Shown: positions 43,377 to 52,482 of the stretch, piece by piece
Layout: every line of letters starts with the position of its first letter
How positions within the stretch are numbered: the first letter of the stretch is position 1
IMG/VR virus record: IMGVR_UViG_3300017710_002137
Coordinates: 1 to 64,000 of that record
Length of the DNA: 64,000 nt
Strand: one strand, 5' to 3'
Source: a virus
Notes under the pieces: model-generated
What the model was told of the DNA's origin: nothing
Seen by the model: the letters and a program-made list of their open reading frames with translations, nothing else
Database searches by the model: none
Made by a program: the position numbers and the translations under genes

Positions 43377-44837
43377 ATGAAAGATAAGTTAGCGATAATA
43401 GTTCCGTATAGAGATAGACAAGACCACTTAGATGTCTTTGTTCCTCATATGCACGAGTTCCTCAAAGATAAAGGAATCGAATACACTATTTTTATTGCCG
43501 AACAAACAGATGATAGACCATTCAACTATGGAAAACTGTGTAACATAGCATCAAAAGAAGTTGGAGAAGAATACACTTACTTTGCTTTTCACGATATCGA
43601 TATGTTACCAATGAATGATGAGTGTGATTATGGTTATCCTGAATCACCAACTCATTTAGCAAGTAATGTTGAGGCACATGGTGGTGAATTACCTTACCCA
43701 CAATACTTTGGTGGTGTTATTCTAATGAGTAGAGAAGATTTCGAAACAGCAAACGGATATTCAAATGAATATTGGGGTTATGGTTTTGAAGATTTAGATT
43801 TACTTTACAGATTAGAAAGAAGTGGTGCTTACTTAGAAAAAAAATATGATTTAAATAATGTATATTCTAACTATGATGAGTTAGATGTTCTACCATATAG
43901 GATTGAAAATGTAAATGTTTGTAATGAGAAACGAATTCAACAAATGGAATACAATACATTTTCTGAAAGTGATTACATATATGGATTACTAAATCCACTT
44001 ACTAAAAAAATGGTTAAAGATTCGTTTAGTATTTCATTTTGGTTCAATGATGATTTTGAGCGTAAAATGAAAAAAAACTTATTTGTATTTGAAGGATGTG
44101 ATAGTGGATTGTTTTTGAGTAGGGGAAATGAAATAATAGCACAAATTTGGGATAATAAAGATAATCACGAAGAAATTATATTATCTTACTCAAGAAACAG
44201 ATGGAATCATTGTGTATATTCATATGATAGTAAAGAAAATATTTTAAAGTTATCTATAAACGATAAAACAAAAGAGATAAAATTAAAAGATAGTTTTGAG
44301 ATATATGATTACTCTAAAAATAATATAAAAATATCAGATGATTCCACATCTATAATGATATCAAATATTTTAGCGTTTGATTCTTACTTAAGTAATGAAA
44401 TTATAAACATATTATATAATAGAGGTAATTCATCTTTAGATGATATACATAATAAATTTGGGTTATCACCTGTAATAAACTTAAAATATAATTCTTTATA
44501 TAAACAATCAATTTTATTAGATAGTGGTTCTTACAAAAATCACTTAAAGTTTTATGGAAGTTTACAATCAGATAAATTAACATATACACCAAATGAATTA
44601 TATCTGCCAATAAGATTAGATTCTGAATATAAATCTTTAGTTCACAAAAACGATACAGATATAATAAAAAGATATTACGAATACGACCCGGATATTACAG
44701 AAAATTCTGATATATTTTTTCACGATGTGATTCCAAATAAATTAGATTATAAATCCATAGGATTGAGTACATTAAATTACAGTATATTAGATATACAAAA
44801 TAAAAAAAATTATGAACTTATTAGAATTGTTACATAA
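43377..44837 (+). CDS. GT7 galactosyltransferase-like with nested LamG domain (copy 1)
   Basis: The N-terminal half matches beta-1,4-galactosyltransferase-type GT7: IIVPYRDRQDHL (7-18), the DxD in FHDIDMLP (Asp73, Asp75), YFGGVILMSREDF (110-122) and YSNEYWGYGFEDLD (128-141). A LamG-like beta-sandwich (about 190-385, SFSISFWFND...) then interrupts the fold. The GT7 C-terminal part resumes with the metal-ligand His423 in SLVHKND and a degenerate final motif (KSIGLSTLNYSILDI) instead of DGLNSL. The Asp of EDDD is Leu-Asp here. This copy is the most diverged of three. Confidence 0.8.
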   Translation: MKDKLAIIVPYRDRQDHLDVFVPHMHEFLKDKGIEYTIFIAEQTDDRPFNYGKLCNIASKEVGEEYTYFAFHDIDMLPMNDECDYGYPESPTHLASNVEAHGGELPYPQYFGGVILMSREDFETANGYSNEYWGYGFEDLDLLYRLERSGAYLEKKYDLNNVYSNYDELDVLPYRIENVNVCNEKRIQQMEYNTFSESDYIYGLLNPLTKKMVKDSFSISFWFNDDFERKMKKNLFVFEGCDSGLFLSRGNEIIAQIWDNKDNHEEIILSYSRNRWNHCVYSYDSKENILKLSINDKTKEIKLKDSFEIYDYSKNNIKISDDSTSIMISNILAFDSYLSNEIINILYNRGNSSLDDIHNKFGLSPVINLKYNSLYKQSILLDSGSYKNHLKFYGSLQSDKLTYTPNELYLPIRLDSEYKSLVHKNDTDIIKRYYEYDPDITENSDIFFHDVIPNKLDYKSIGLSTLNYSILDIQNKKNYELIRIVT

Positions 44838-45369
44838 CGAAAAAGTTGTTAAAACTCTTGAAAAGATTGATAATGACTTGAAAGATTTAACAGAACCAAG
44901 TTCTGATGATAAATCTATATTTTTAAAAGTTATATTAATAGTTGAAACATTGTTCTTACAAAATAAAAACTCAAGAACAGCAAATATTGGTAGATTCTTT
45001 TCAAGATACTATGATAAACAAACAGATATTGATGATATCAATGAAGATATTAAAATGAAAACTGTAAAACGAGATGATATAAAATTTCGTTTAGATGATT
45101 TATCGGTAGAGAAAGAAAAGTTAGAATATAGATTACAAGAAATAAATGCAGAAATAGATACTAAACAATGGGAGCCTCAAAAAATAGAAGATGAGTTGGA
45201 GAACTTAAAATGGGAGCCTAAAAGATTACAAGATTGGATTGATGAGGCATCCTTTCCAATCGATAACGAAGGTCTTGAAGGTTTCATATTTGAAAAACTA
45301 AAAGAAGAATTAATTTATAACAAAAAACTAAATTACAATTATGGCAAAGAACGAGACAACGAAGGTTAA
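44812..45369 (+). CDS. Coiled-coil protein of unknown function
   Basis: The 185-residue protein is almost all helix with a coiled coil at about residues 68-140 (VEKEKLEYRLQEINAEID). Two similar segments, KQWEPQKIEDELENL and LKWEPKRLQDWIDEA, form an internal repeat. It starts 26 nt inside the first GT7 gene and ends inside the next gene. No membrane segment or enzyme motif. It may scaffold the neighbouring transferases; there is no direct evidence. Confidence 0.55.
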   Translation: MNLLELLHNEKVVKTLEKIDNDLKDLTEPSSDDKSIFLKVILIVETLFLQNKNSRTANIGRFFSRYYDKQTDIDDINEDIKMKTVKRDDIKFRLDDLSVEKEKLEYRLQEINAEIDTKQWEPQKIEDELENLKWEPKRLQDWIDEASFPIDNEGLEGFIFEKLKEELIYNKKLNYNYGKERDNEG

Positions 45370-45607
45370 ATCTCTTGAAGAAAGAGGTGTAAAGGCCCTT
45401 GAATCTATTGCGGGTTCAATTGGAGACATCAACGATTGGTTGTATGAATTAGATGCTGATATGTGGCAAGAAAGATTGGAGTGGTACTTGAATGAGTTCT
45501 ACCAAATCGCTAAAACAAAAACAGTAGGAACAACAAATAGACCAGAAAGAGGTAGTGAAAGAATCCAAGAGAATACAGAAACTCAAGGAGAAGAAAGTAA
45601 ATCATAA
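45341..45607 (+). CDS. Hypothetical protein, 88 aa
   Basis: An 88-residue protein with a helical centre, IAGSIGDINDWLYELDAD followed by WQERLEWYLNEFYQIA, and a polar disordered tail. It overlaps the preceding gene by 29 nt and the second GT7 gene by about 50 nt. AAGGAG at 45585-45590, inside its tail, may serve the following gene. The family is not recognised. Confidence 0.55.
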   Translation: MAKNETTKVKSLEERGVKALESIAGSIGDINDWLYELDADMWQERLEWYLNEFYQIAKTKTVGTTNRPERGSERIQENTETQGEESKS

Positions 45608-47006
45608 ACTTGGTATAATAGTTCCATATAGAGATAGAGAACAACAACTGAAAAGGTTCTTATCTCATATGAAAGATTATATTAAGGATATTGATTACGA
45701 AATCTTCATCATTGAACAGGCAGATGATAACCCTTTTAATAGAGGTAAACTTCTGAATGCAGGATATAAGTATGCCTTAGATAAAGGGTGCGATTATTTT
45801 GTATTTCACGATGTTGATATGTTGCCTGAAGATGTAGATTATTCGTATTCAGATAAACCTCTACATTTAGCAACACACTTACAAGAACACGATTACGAAA
45901 CCACATTTTTTGATTACTTTGGTGGAGTAACAATGTTTACAAAAGAAGATTTCAAAACTATCAATGGATTCTCAAACGAATATTGGGGATGGGGATTTGA
46001 AGATGATGATTTACTTATCAGATGTTTAGATTCAAATCTACAATTAGATATGGATTCAAATGGTAGCGATACTATTCAAGAAATAGAATCATTTAAATTT
46101 GATGGAAATGAATCCTTTATAAAATTAAGTACAGATAAAAAGTTACACTTATTGGAAGATGAGTTTACAATATCTGTAATGGTTAAACCTGAAAACATAA
46201 AATTGAGTGTTAATAAGGATTATGATGAATTTCCCATATTATCAATTCCTGGTTATAACATAGGATTGTTTTATAACTCATTTAGAAGATTCTTCTGTCA
46301 AGCATATGATGTTGATAAAAAATCACATTCAATATCAACTGATATTGTTGGTGATAGGTGGGTTCATTTAACAATGGTTTATGAAAATTCAGATACCTTA
46401 AAGTTTTATATGAATGGTGAATTGGTTAGTGTTGAAAAAATGAACAATGAGATACTACAATTACCTTCTAATGAAATATATGTTGGGATTGGAAATGGTA
46501 AACCAACAAATAAAGACTTCTTTTATGGATTAATATCGGGTATCGAGATATACGATATTGCACTTACTGATGATGAAATAGTTGAGATATATGAAAACCC
46601 AACAAAACCAAAACTTAGAAACTTTGGTAATTTTAAATCAAGTGAGTTTTTATATACACAAATATTACCACAATTATCATCATCCACTACTTGTATAGAC
46701 TTGGGTGGCAAATATGATGTTTATTTGAATAATATATATTTATATAAGAGTAGAGAATCATTTAAAACATTTTTGCCAAAACCACATAGAAGAAATTCTC
46801 GATTTGTATCACTTAAACATAAAAGCAACTCTTCGGTTGGTAATAAATGGATTCATAAAGAAACAAGAAAAAATCAATTAAAATACTATAACGATGTTAG
46901 AGAAGGAATTGATGATTTTAGAATAGATGGATTAAACACTCTCAGATATAAAGAAATTAAAAAAGAAGAAACTAACTTAGTTACTAAAGTACTAATAGAA
47001 CTATGA
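45555..47006 (+). CDS. GT7 galactosyltransferase-like with nested LamG domain (copy 2)
   Basis: All GT7 motifs are intact: IIVPYRDREQQL (21-32), FHDVDMLP (Asp86, Asp88), YFGGVTMFTKEDF (121-133), NEYWGWGFEDDD (141-152), the C-terminal metal-ligand His422 in SLKHKSN and DGLNTLRY (458-465). A LamG-like domain of about 190 residues (around 170-370, with EFTISVMVKPE and DRWVHLTMVYEN) sits between EDDD and His422. The start is uncertain: the GTG at 45555 adds 15 residues not seen in the other copies, and AAGGAG lies exactly 6 nt before a GTA codon at 45597, where the other copies begin. Confidence 0.82.
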   Translation: MKESKRIQKLKEKKVNHKLGIIVPYRDREQQLKRFLSHMKDYIKDIDYEIFIIEQADDNPFNRGKLLNAGYKYALDKGCDYFVFHDVDMLPEDVDYSYSDKPLHLATHLQEHDYETTFFDYFGGVTMFTKEDFKTINGFSNEYWGWGFEDDDLLIRCLDSNLQLDMDSNGSDTIQEIESFKFDGNESFIKLSTDKKLHLLEDEFTISVMVKPENIKLSVNKDYDEFPILSIPGYNIGLFYNSFRRFFCQAYDVDKKSHSISTDIVGDRWVHLTMVYENSDTLKFYMNGELVSVEKMNNEILQLPSNEIYVGIGNGKPTNKDFFYGLISGIEIYDIALTDDEIVEIYENPTKPKLRNFGNFKSSEFLYTQILPQLSSSTTCIDLGGKYDVYLNNIYLYKSRESFKTFLPKPHRRNSRFVSLKHKSNSSVGNKWIHKETRKNQLKYYNDVREGIDDFRIDGLNTLRYKEIKKEETNLVTKVLIEL

Positions 47007-47413
47007 TGAGTATGTATAACAGAGGTATAATTGCAGGAAATTTTGATGTAATCCATCCTGGTTATATAAAGATGTTTAAAGAATGCAAATCATATTGTAA
47101 ACAATTCATAATTCTTCTTCATACAGACCCATCAATCGAAAGACCAGAAAAATTAAAACCAATTCTTACTAAAGAAGAAAGAACAGAGGTTTTAAGTTCA
47201 ATAAAATTTATAGATTCAATAGCATACTACACATATGAAGATGAGTTGGTTAAATTAATAAAAGATTTAGAGCCAGATATCAGATTTTTAGGGGATGATT
47301 ATAGAGGCAAAACATATACTGGTTTTGAATTAGATATACCCGTTCATTATCTAAACAGAGACCATGGTTGGTCAACAACCAAGTTTAAAAAACTAATTGC
47401 AGATACACTATGA
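47003..47413 (+). CDS. Cytidylyltransferase-like nucleotidyltransferase (HldE domain II/TagD type)
   Basis: The 136-residue protein belongs to the HxGH nucleotidyltransferases that activate sugar or alcohol phosphates with CTP or ATP. GNFDVIHPGYIKMF (residues 12-25) is the first motif, although HxGH reads HPGY so the second His is Tyr. RNRD/HGWSTTKFK near the end is the 'RxSTT' motif in altered form (GWSTT). It is the right size for HldE domain II or TagD. A kinase like HldE domain I is encoded separately at 61455. It overlaps genes on both sides by 4 nt. Confidence 0.75.
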   Translation: MMSMYNRGIIAGNFDVIHPGYIKMFKECKSYCKQFIILLHTDPSIERPEKLKPILTKEERTEVLSSIKFIDSIAYYTYEDELVKLIKDLEPDIRFLGDDYRGKTYTGFELDIPVHYLNRDHGWSTTKFKKLIADTL

Positions 47414-48858
47414 AGTTAGGAGTTTGTGTACCATATAGAAACAGAGAAGCACACCTTAAAGAATTTATACCAAGAATTGGTAAGTACCTTGAGGATAGGG
47501 GAATTGATTATCAAATTTATTTTGGTCATCAGGTAGATGATAAGTTGTTCAATAGAGGAGCAACAAAAAATATCGCTGCTGAGTGGGCATTTAAGGAAGG
47601 GTGTGATTATGTTGTGTGGCATGATATAGATATGATACCTGAACAAGGTGGGGGAGCTGATTATAGTTTTCCAAAAGAAAACCCAAGACATATCGCTACA
47701 CAAATTTCACAAATGAACTATGATTTAAAGTACGAAGAATATTTTGGAGGAGCTATTTTATTTTCCAAAGAACAAGTAGAGAGAACAAATGGTTATAGTA
47801 ATGATTATTGGGATTGGGGCATGGAGGATGATGACCTCTTTTGGAGGTGTGTCCTCGAAGGTTACACAAAAACAGATGTTATGGATTATACAACGAAACC
47901 CCAATCTTTTCTCTCGTTTAATGGTAAAGGTTCACATATAGAAATACCATGTACAAGACAATTAAGAAACTTGACTTCTCGTTCACATACAATCTCAGTA
48001 TTAGTTAGAGCACATCAACAAGAAGAAAAAGTTCCTATTTGGTTAGTTGGTGATATGGAAAGAAGATTTTGTGAGTATCCAATACTTCGTAGACCAGGTT
48101 ATGATTATGGGTTAAGTTACAACAATTCAAGAACTTACACAGCACAACTTTGGAATAATCAAAGAAATCACATCTATCAATGGATGAAGAATTATGAAAA
48201 CAGATGGGCGTGGATAACTCTTGTTGTAGATGAAAACAAAATTCATTTTTATATGAATGGAAAAGAATCTGATGCAAGATGGGGAACAGGAACACATTCA
48301 CCACAAGAATTTGAAGGTATGTTAAAACGATATGGTAATAAAAGTTATTACTTAGGAACAACAACATCAGTACCCGATGATGAACCTTCAAAGTGGTTTA
48401 GTGGAGATATTGCAGATGTTAGAATGTGGAATAGAGCCTTAACATCTGAAGAAGTATCAAATATACATAATGAAGTTGAAAATGATGGTTTAATCCTTCA
48501 TTATGATTTTGAAAATGGTTTAGTGATGGATAAATCAGATAATGATAATGATGGTATCAGTCATGATTGTGAATTTAAAACAGAAGAAATACAAATACCA
48601 CACACAACAGTACCACATAGAGTACCTGGTAGAATGTTTTGTTTAGAACATAAAGATGAAGGTTTGGTAAAGAACGAACATGGAAAAGATGTGTGGGCAA
48701 AAGGTGAAACAACTGCAAGAAATGAAAAAAGATTTGTACATCAAATGCAACAAGGAAAGTGGGATTATAAATCAGATGGTATGAATTCTTTAAAATACGA
48801 ATTAGTAAGTGTAGAAGAGATTACACCCAAAGCTAAATTTATTAATATTAAACTATGA
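47410..48858 (+). CDS. GT7 galactosyltransferase-like with nested LamG domain (copy 3)
   Basis: This is the clearest copy. GT7 motifs: VCVPYRNREAHL (5-16), WHDIDMIP (Asp72, Asp74), YFGGAILFSKEQV (111-123), NDYWDWGMEDDDLF (131-144), then His414 in FCLEHKDEG and DGMNSLKYELV (456-466). The LamG-like insert covers about residues 165-395 (SHTISVLVRAHQQ, WAWITLVVDENKIHFYMNG, ADVRMWNRALTSEEV). The catalytic fold thus resumes after the insert. The enzyme probably adds hexose to GlcNAc-like acceptors, with the LamG part acting as a glycan-binding module. Confidence 0.85.
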   Translation: MKLGVCVPYRNREAHLKEFIPRIGKYLEDRGIDYQIYFGHQVDDKLFNRGATKNIAAEWAFKEGCDYVVWHDIDMIPEQGGGADYSFPKENPRHIATQISQMNYDLKYEEYFGGAILFSKEQVERTNGYSNDYWDWGMEDDDLFWRCVLEGYTKTDVMDYTTKPQSFLSFNGKGSHIEIPCTRQLRNLTSRSHTISVLVRAHQQEEKVPIWLVGDMERRFCEYPILRRPGYDYGLSYNNSRTYTAQLWNNQRNHIYQWMKNYENRWAWITLVVDENKIHFYMNGKESDARWGTGTHSPQEFEGMLKRYGNKSYYLGTTTSVPDDEPSKWFSGDIADVRMWNRALTSEEVSNIHNEVENDGLILHYDFENGLVMDKSDNDNDGISHDCEFKTEEIQIPHTTVPHRVPGRMFCLEHKDEGLVKNEHGKDVWAKGETTARNEKRFVHQMQQGKWDYKSDGMNSLKYELVSVEEITPKAKFINIKL

Positions 48859-50273
48859 GTAAAGTAATAGGTAATAACTTTAAAGAAATGAAACAGAAGT
48901 TAGATTCTGTTGGGTGTGGGTTTTGTTTAGCAAAATGGACACAAGTTACTATGCATTTACACGATGGTACTACACATTCATGTCACCATCCAGCTCCACA
49001 TAAGATTGGGTTACGAGAAATAAAAAGAAATCATACAGCGTTACATAATAGTTCTCATAAGAAAAGAGCTAGAAAAGAAATGTTGGAAGATAAACGACCA
49101 AAGGAATGTGGATATTGTTGGAAAGTTGAAGATAACTCAAATTCTTTTTCTGATAGAATTTTTAAATCAGAAGAATCGTGGTCAAAACCATATTTTAATG
49201 AAATAAAGAATTCTCAATGGAGAGATGATTACTTACCAAAATATGTAGAAGTATCTTTTTCTAATACTTGTAATTTTAAGTGTGGATATTGTGGGCCTTC
49301 ATATTCTTCAAAATGGGTTGAGGAAATGAGAAAACATGGAGAGTTTTCCACAGGTGATAATTTTAATTCACTTACAACATTAGAAAAAGAAGATACAATA
49401 CCATATAAAAAAACAGAACATAATCCATATGTAGAGGCGTTTTGGAAATGGTGGCCAGAACTTTACCAAAGTATGGATACATTTAGAATAACTGGTGGTG
49501 AACCATTACTTTCAAAAGATACGTTTAAAGTTTTAGATGAAATAATTGAAACCGATGAACCTAATACCAACTTAAAATTATCAGTAAATAGTAATCTTTG
49601 TGTTGATGATAAACTTATAGATAAATTTATAGAAAAGGCTAAAGTAATTATCAAAGAAAAAAGAGTAAAAGAATTTATATTATATACATCAGTTGATACC
49701 TATGGTGAACAAGCTGAATATATTAGATTTGGATTGGATTTTAAACAATTATTTGATAACATCGATAAAGTACTAACAGAGATACCTGAAATGACTATTG
49801 TTGTTATGTCTACTTTCAATATTTTTTCACCATTTAATTATGAAAAATTATTAAGAAAAATATATGATTACAAAGTAAAACATTTTAATACAAAAAGATA
49901 TTGGAATTCTCCTTTAATATTAGATACATCATACTTAAGATATCCAGATTTTTTAAGTTTTAGATTACTAAAAGGATATTTAGATATTTCTTACTTTGAT
50001 AAGTTAGAAAAGTATATGAAGTTTTTTTCATCGTATAGAAGCTTGAATTCATATCAATTACAAGAGCCAACAGATAGTGGATTTTCATTAAAAGAAATAG
50101 AAAAGATATCAAGAATAAAAGATATTTTTATTGAAGATGATAAATCAGATGTAGAATTTTCTTTAGGTAAGAAAAAGTTTAAACACTACATTGCAGATTA
50201 TAAACAAAGAAGAGGATTAGATTGTGAAAAAACTTATCCTGAAATGAGTGAATTTATAAAAAATATAAAATGA
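48855..50273 (+). CDS. Twitch-type radical SAM protein (copy 1)
   Basis: Radical SAM enzymes cleave S-adenosylmethionine with a [4Fe-4S] cluster to start radical chemistry. The cluster motif is SNTCNFKCGYC with Cys139-x3-Cys143-x2-Cys146, and FRITGGEPLLS (about 203-213) is the SAM-binding 'GGEP' motif. An N-terminal set of cysteines (GCGFCLAKW, Cys21/24; SCHHP, Cys43; ECGYCW, Cys85/88) probably holds an auxiliary cluster of twitch/SPASM type. At 472 residues it is full length. It follows the third GT7 gene with a 4-nt overlap. Substrate unknown; peptide or sugar modification are both possible. Confidence 0.85.
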   Translation: MSKVIGNNFKEMKQKLDSVGCGFCLAKWTQVTMHLHDGTTHSCHHPAPHKIGLREIKRNHTALHNSSHKKRARKEMLEDKRPKECGYCWKVEDNSNSFSDRIFKSEESWSKPYFNEIKNSQWRDDYLPKYVEVSFSNTCNFKCGYCGPSYSSKWVEEMRKHGEFSTGDNFNSLTTLEKEDTIPYKKTEHNPYVEAFWKWWPELYQSMDTFRITGGEPLLSKDTFKVLDEIIETDEPNTNLKLSVNSNLCVDDKLIDKFIEKAKVIIKEKRVKEFILYTSVDTYGEQAEYIRFGLDFKQLFDNIDKVLTEIPEMTIVVMSTFNIFSPFNYEKLLRKIYDYKVKHFNTKRYWNSPLILDTSYLRYPDFLSFRLLKGYLDISYFDKLEKYMKFFSSYRSLNSYQLQEPTDSGFSLKEIEKISRIKDIFIEDDKSDVEFSLGKKKFKHYIADYKQRRGLDCEKTYPEMSEFIKNIK

Positions 50274-51016
50274 TAATAAATTATAAACAACCATATTGGA
50301 TAAAATATGAATGGGATTTGGGAGAACACAAAGACCATCAATATGTTACAGAATTTAACAAAAGTGAATCAGATAAAATATCTAATTTATTTCACCAACT
50401 AAATTATTCAATTAATATTGATTTTAAGTTGGATAAAGATTTGGAATCTGATAACATCTTCTGTATATTTGGAAAACCTGGTAAAAACTTTGGATTAACA
50501 TACAACCAAGAAGCTGATACTTTAGCTTTAGAGTTTTGGACGGAAGCCACAACAAAAGTTGCAGGTGATGACTTTAAGTATTTACCATTTCATGGTGTGA
50601 AATACGATGAATTATCTAAGGGTGTTGTTATAACAATTATTAGAAATAATGATGAGTTCATCATATATAAAAATTTTGAAAAAATAGGTGAAATTGATTT
50701 TGATAAAAACTTAATCGATGATTACCGAACCGAAGGGTTATACTTGGGTACAGGCAATCCTGGTACAGAAGTACCTGAACATAGATATCATGGTTCTGTT
50801 GATATAGATACATTATTCTTTATCGAAGATATAACAGATATTGATATTGTGAAAAAAGTATATGAAACTGATGTTAATAATTTAAATAAGTTGGATGAAT
50901 ATAAAAATATTATATTTAATTATGATTTCAATACAATTAATAATCAAGGAATCATATATGATAATTCAGAAAACGCGTTTTTTATAGAACAAGTACCAAG
51001 TGAATTTATAAAATAG
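50270..51016 (+). CDS. Free-standing LamG-like (concanavalin-A fold) protein
   Basis: The 248-residue product has the beta-sandwich pattern of LamG modules: LNYSINIDFKLDKDL, FGLTYNQEADTLALEFW, GVVITIIRNNDEFIIYKNFE and VDIDTLFFIEDITD. It resembles the inserts of the three GT7 proteins in outline. No catalytic part is attached and there is no signal peptide, so it acts in the cytoplasm or on the virion. It lies between two radical SAM genes and overlaps the first by 4 nt. Confidence 0.6.
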   Translation: MIINYKQPYWIKYEWDLGEHKDHQYVTEFNKSESDKISNLFHQLNYSINIDFKLDKDLESDNIFCIFGKPGKNFGLTYNQEADTLALEFWTEATTKVAGDDFKYLPFHGVKYDELSKGVVITIIRNNDEFIIYKNFEKIGEIDFDKNLIDDYRTEGLYLGTGNPGTEVPEHRYHGSVDIDTLFFIEDITDIDIVKKVYETDVNNLNKLDEYKNIIFNYDFNTINNQGIIYDNSENAFFIEQVPSEFIK

Positions 51017-51024
51017 GAAATAAT

Positions 51025-52482
51025 ATGTCAACAGAAAGTTTAAGAAAATGGAGAGATGAAAATCTCAATAGTATATCACCAAGTTTTTGTGCAGCAAAAT
51101 GGTACAATGTATCTTTACACTTAGGACATGGTTTTAAAAACTCGTGTCATTTACCTTTACCACATCCAATTGATGTAGAAAAGTTAAAAGATAGACCGAG
51201 TGAATTACACAATACAGATTTCTCAAAAAGACAGAGAAAGATGATGTTAGAAGGTAAAAGACCAGCCGAATGTTCTTATTGTTGGAAGATTGAGGATATT
51301 GGTAGAGATAATATCGCTGATAGAATTTATAAATCAAGAATCTATAAAGAAGAAGATATTGCAGCTATAAAAGATGTTCCATGGGATGCTGATATTATTC
51401 CAAAAACCATCGAAGCTTCCTTTGATAGAGTTTGTAATTTTGCTTGTTCATATTGTAACGCAGGATACTCAACTACATGGGGTAAGGATATTGATAAGTT
51501 CGGACCTTATCAAAAGTTTAAATCCGTATCAGCTGGAGCATATCAAAACAATGGAGAATGGGCGGATGCTAATGGTAAATACAATGAACAAAATCCATAT
51601 GTAGATGCTTTCTTAAAATGGTGGCCAGAATTAATCGAAGGAGGATTGGAAGAAATAAGAATTACAGGTGGTGAACCATGTGCATCTCCAAACTTTTGGA
51701 GTTTCTTGGATACCATGAAAGATTACCCATCTGAAAAACTTAGATTGGCTGTAAATTCCAATTTAGGTGGTAACTTTAAAAGAATACAACGATTAATTGA
51801 TGCATCATATCAGTTACCAATTAAAGAATTTGATTTATATACATCTAATGAATCATTCGGAGCTCATGCTGAATATATTAGAGATGGGTTAATTTATCCT
51901 GAATGGAGAAGTCATATGGTTGCGTTTCTTGAAGGAGTAAATAAAGATATATTTCGTTCTTTAACAGTAATGATGACAATTAACTCACTATGTTTATTCT
52001 CAATAGATGAATTCTTAGATGATATGATTGTATTAAAAAGAAAATATGGTTCTAATAGACCTAATGTTGATTTTAATATCTTAAGATGGCCAGCATTTAT
52101 GTCTCCATTAGCATTACCAAATGATGTAAAGGAATTCTTACACAATAAATTAAAAACTTGGTTTGAAACAAGAAAACAAGATAAAGATTTTTATCAGTTA
52201 TTTAGTGATGGAGAAATTGCACAGATAGAAAGATTAGTAGATTACATTGAAGTTGTACAAACAGGTCATGTTACTACTGAAGGAGAAAATGATACTCACT
52301 TTCACGATTTTAAATCATTCTATGAACAATATGATAAAAGAAGAGGTAAGGATTTTTGTAAAACCTTTCCAGAACTTGCAGTGTGGTATAATAAAATAGA
52401 GGTTGATAAAACAATACCAGATGTACCTATTAAACCAGGAGATATAACTCACTACGAAGATGGTGAATATAAACCAAACTAA
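51025..52482 (+). CDS. Twitch-type radical SAM protein (copy 2)
   Basis: The 485-residue paralogue of the 48855 product keeps the same layout: N-terminal auxiliary cysteines (SFCAAKWYNVSLHL, Cys22; SCHLP, Cys41; ECSYCWKIED, Cys83/86), the cluster motif FDRVCNFACSYC (Cys137, Cys141, Cys144) and IRITGGEPCASP. Compared with copy 1 it has extra sequence after the cluster (about 150-185). The pair surrounds a LamG gene. AAATAATATG precedes the start without a strong Shine-Dalgarno sequence. The next gene begins directly after its stop. Confidence 0.85.
   Translation: MSTESLRKWRDENLNSISPSFCAAKWYNVSLHLGHGFKNSCHLPLPHPIDVEKLKDRPSELHNTDFSKRQRKMMLEGKRPAECSYCWKIEDIGRDNIADRIYKSRIYKEEDIAAIKDVPWDADIIPKTIEASFDRVCNFACSYCNAGYSTTWGKDIDKFGPYQKFKSVSAGAYQNNGEWADANGKYNEQNPYVDAFLKWWPELIEGGLEEIRITGGEPCASPNFWSFLDTMKDYPSEKLRLAVNSNLGGNFKRIQRLIDASYQLPIKEFDLYTSNESFGAHAEYIRDGLIYPEWRSHMVAFLEGVNKDIFRSLTVMMTINSLCLFSIDEFLDDMIVLKRKYGSNRPNVDFNILRWPAFMSPLALPNDVKEFLHNKLKTWFETRKQDKDFYQLFSDGEIAQIERLVDYIEVVQTGHVTTEGENDTHFHDFKSFYEQYDKRRGKDFCKTFPELAVWYNKIEVDKTIPDVPIKPGDITHYEDGEYKPN

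Noticed and set aside
45585-45607. prfB-like programmed +1 frameshift joining the 88-aa protein to GT7 copy 2
   Set aside because: The AAGGAG is about 14 nt from the TAA, too far for the prfB arrangement, and no slippery codon precedes the stop.
46737-46744. TATTTATA inside the second GT7 gene
   Set aside because: It is in coding DNA (Asn-Ile-Tyr-Leu-Tyr codons) with no start codon nearby downstream that would need a promoter; likely composition.
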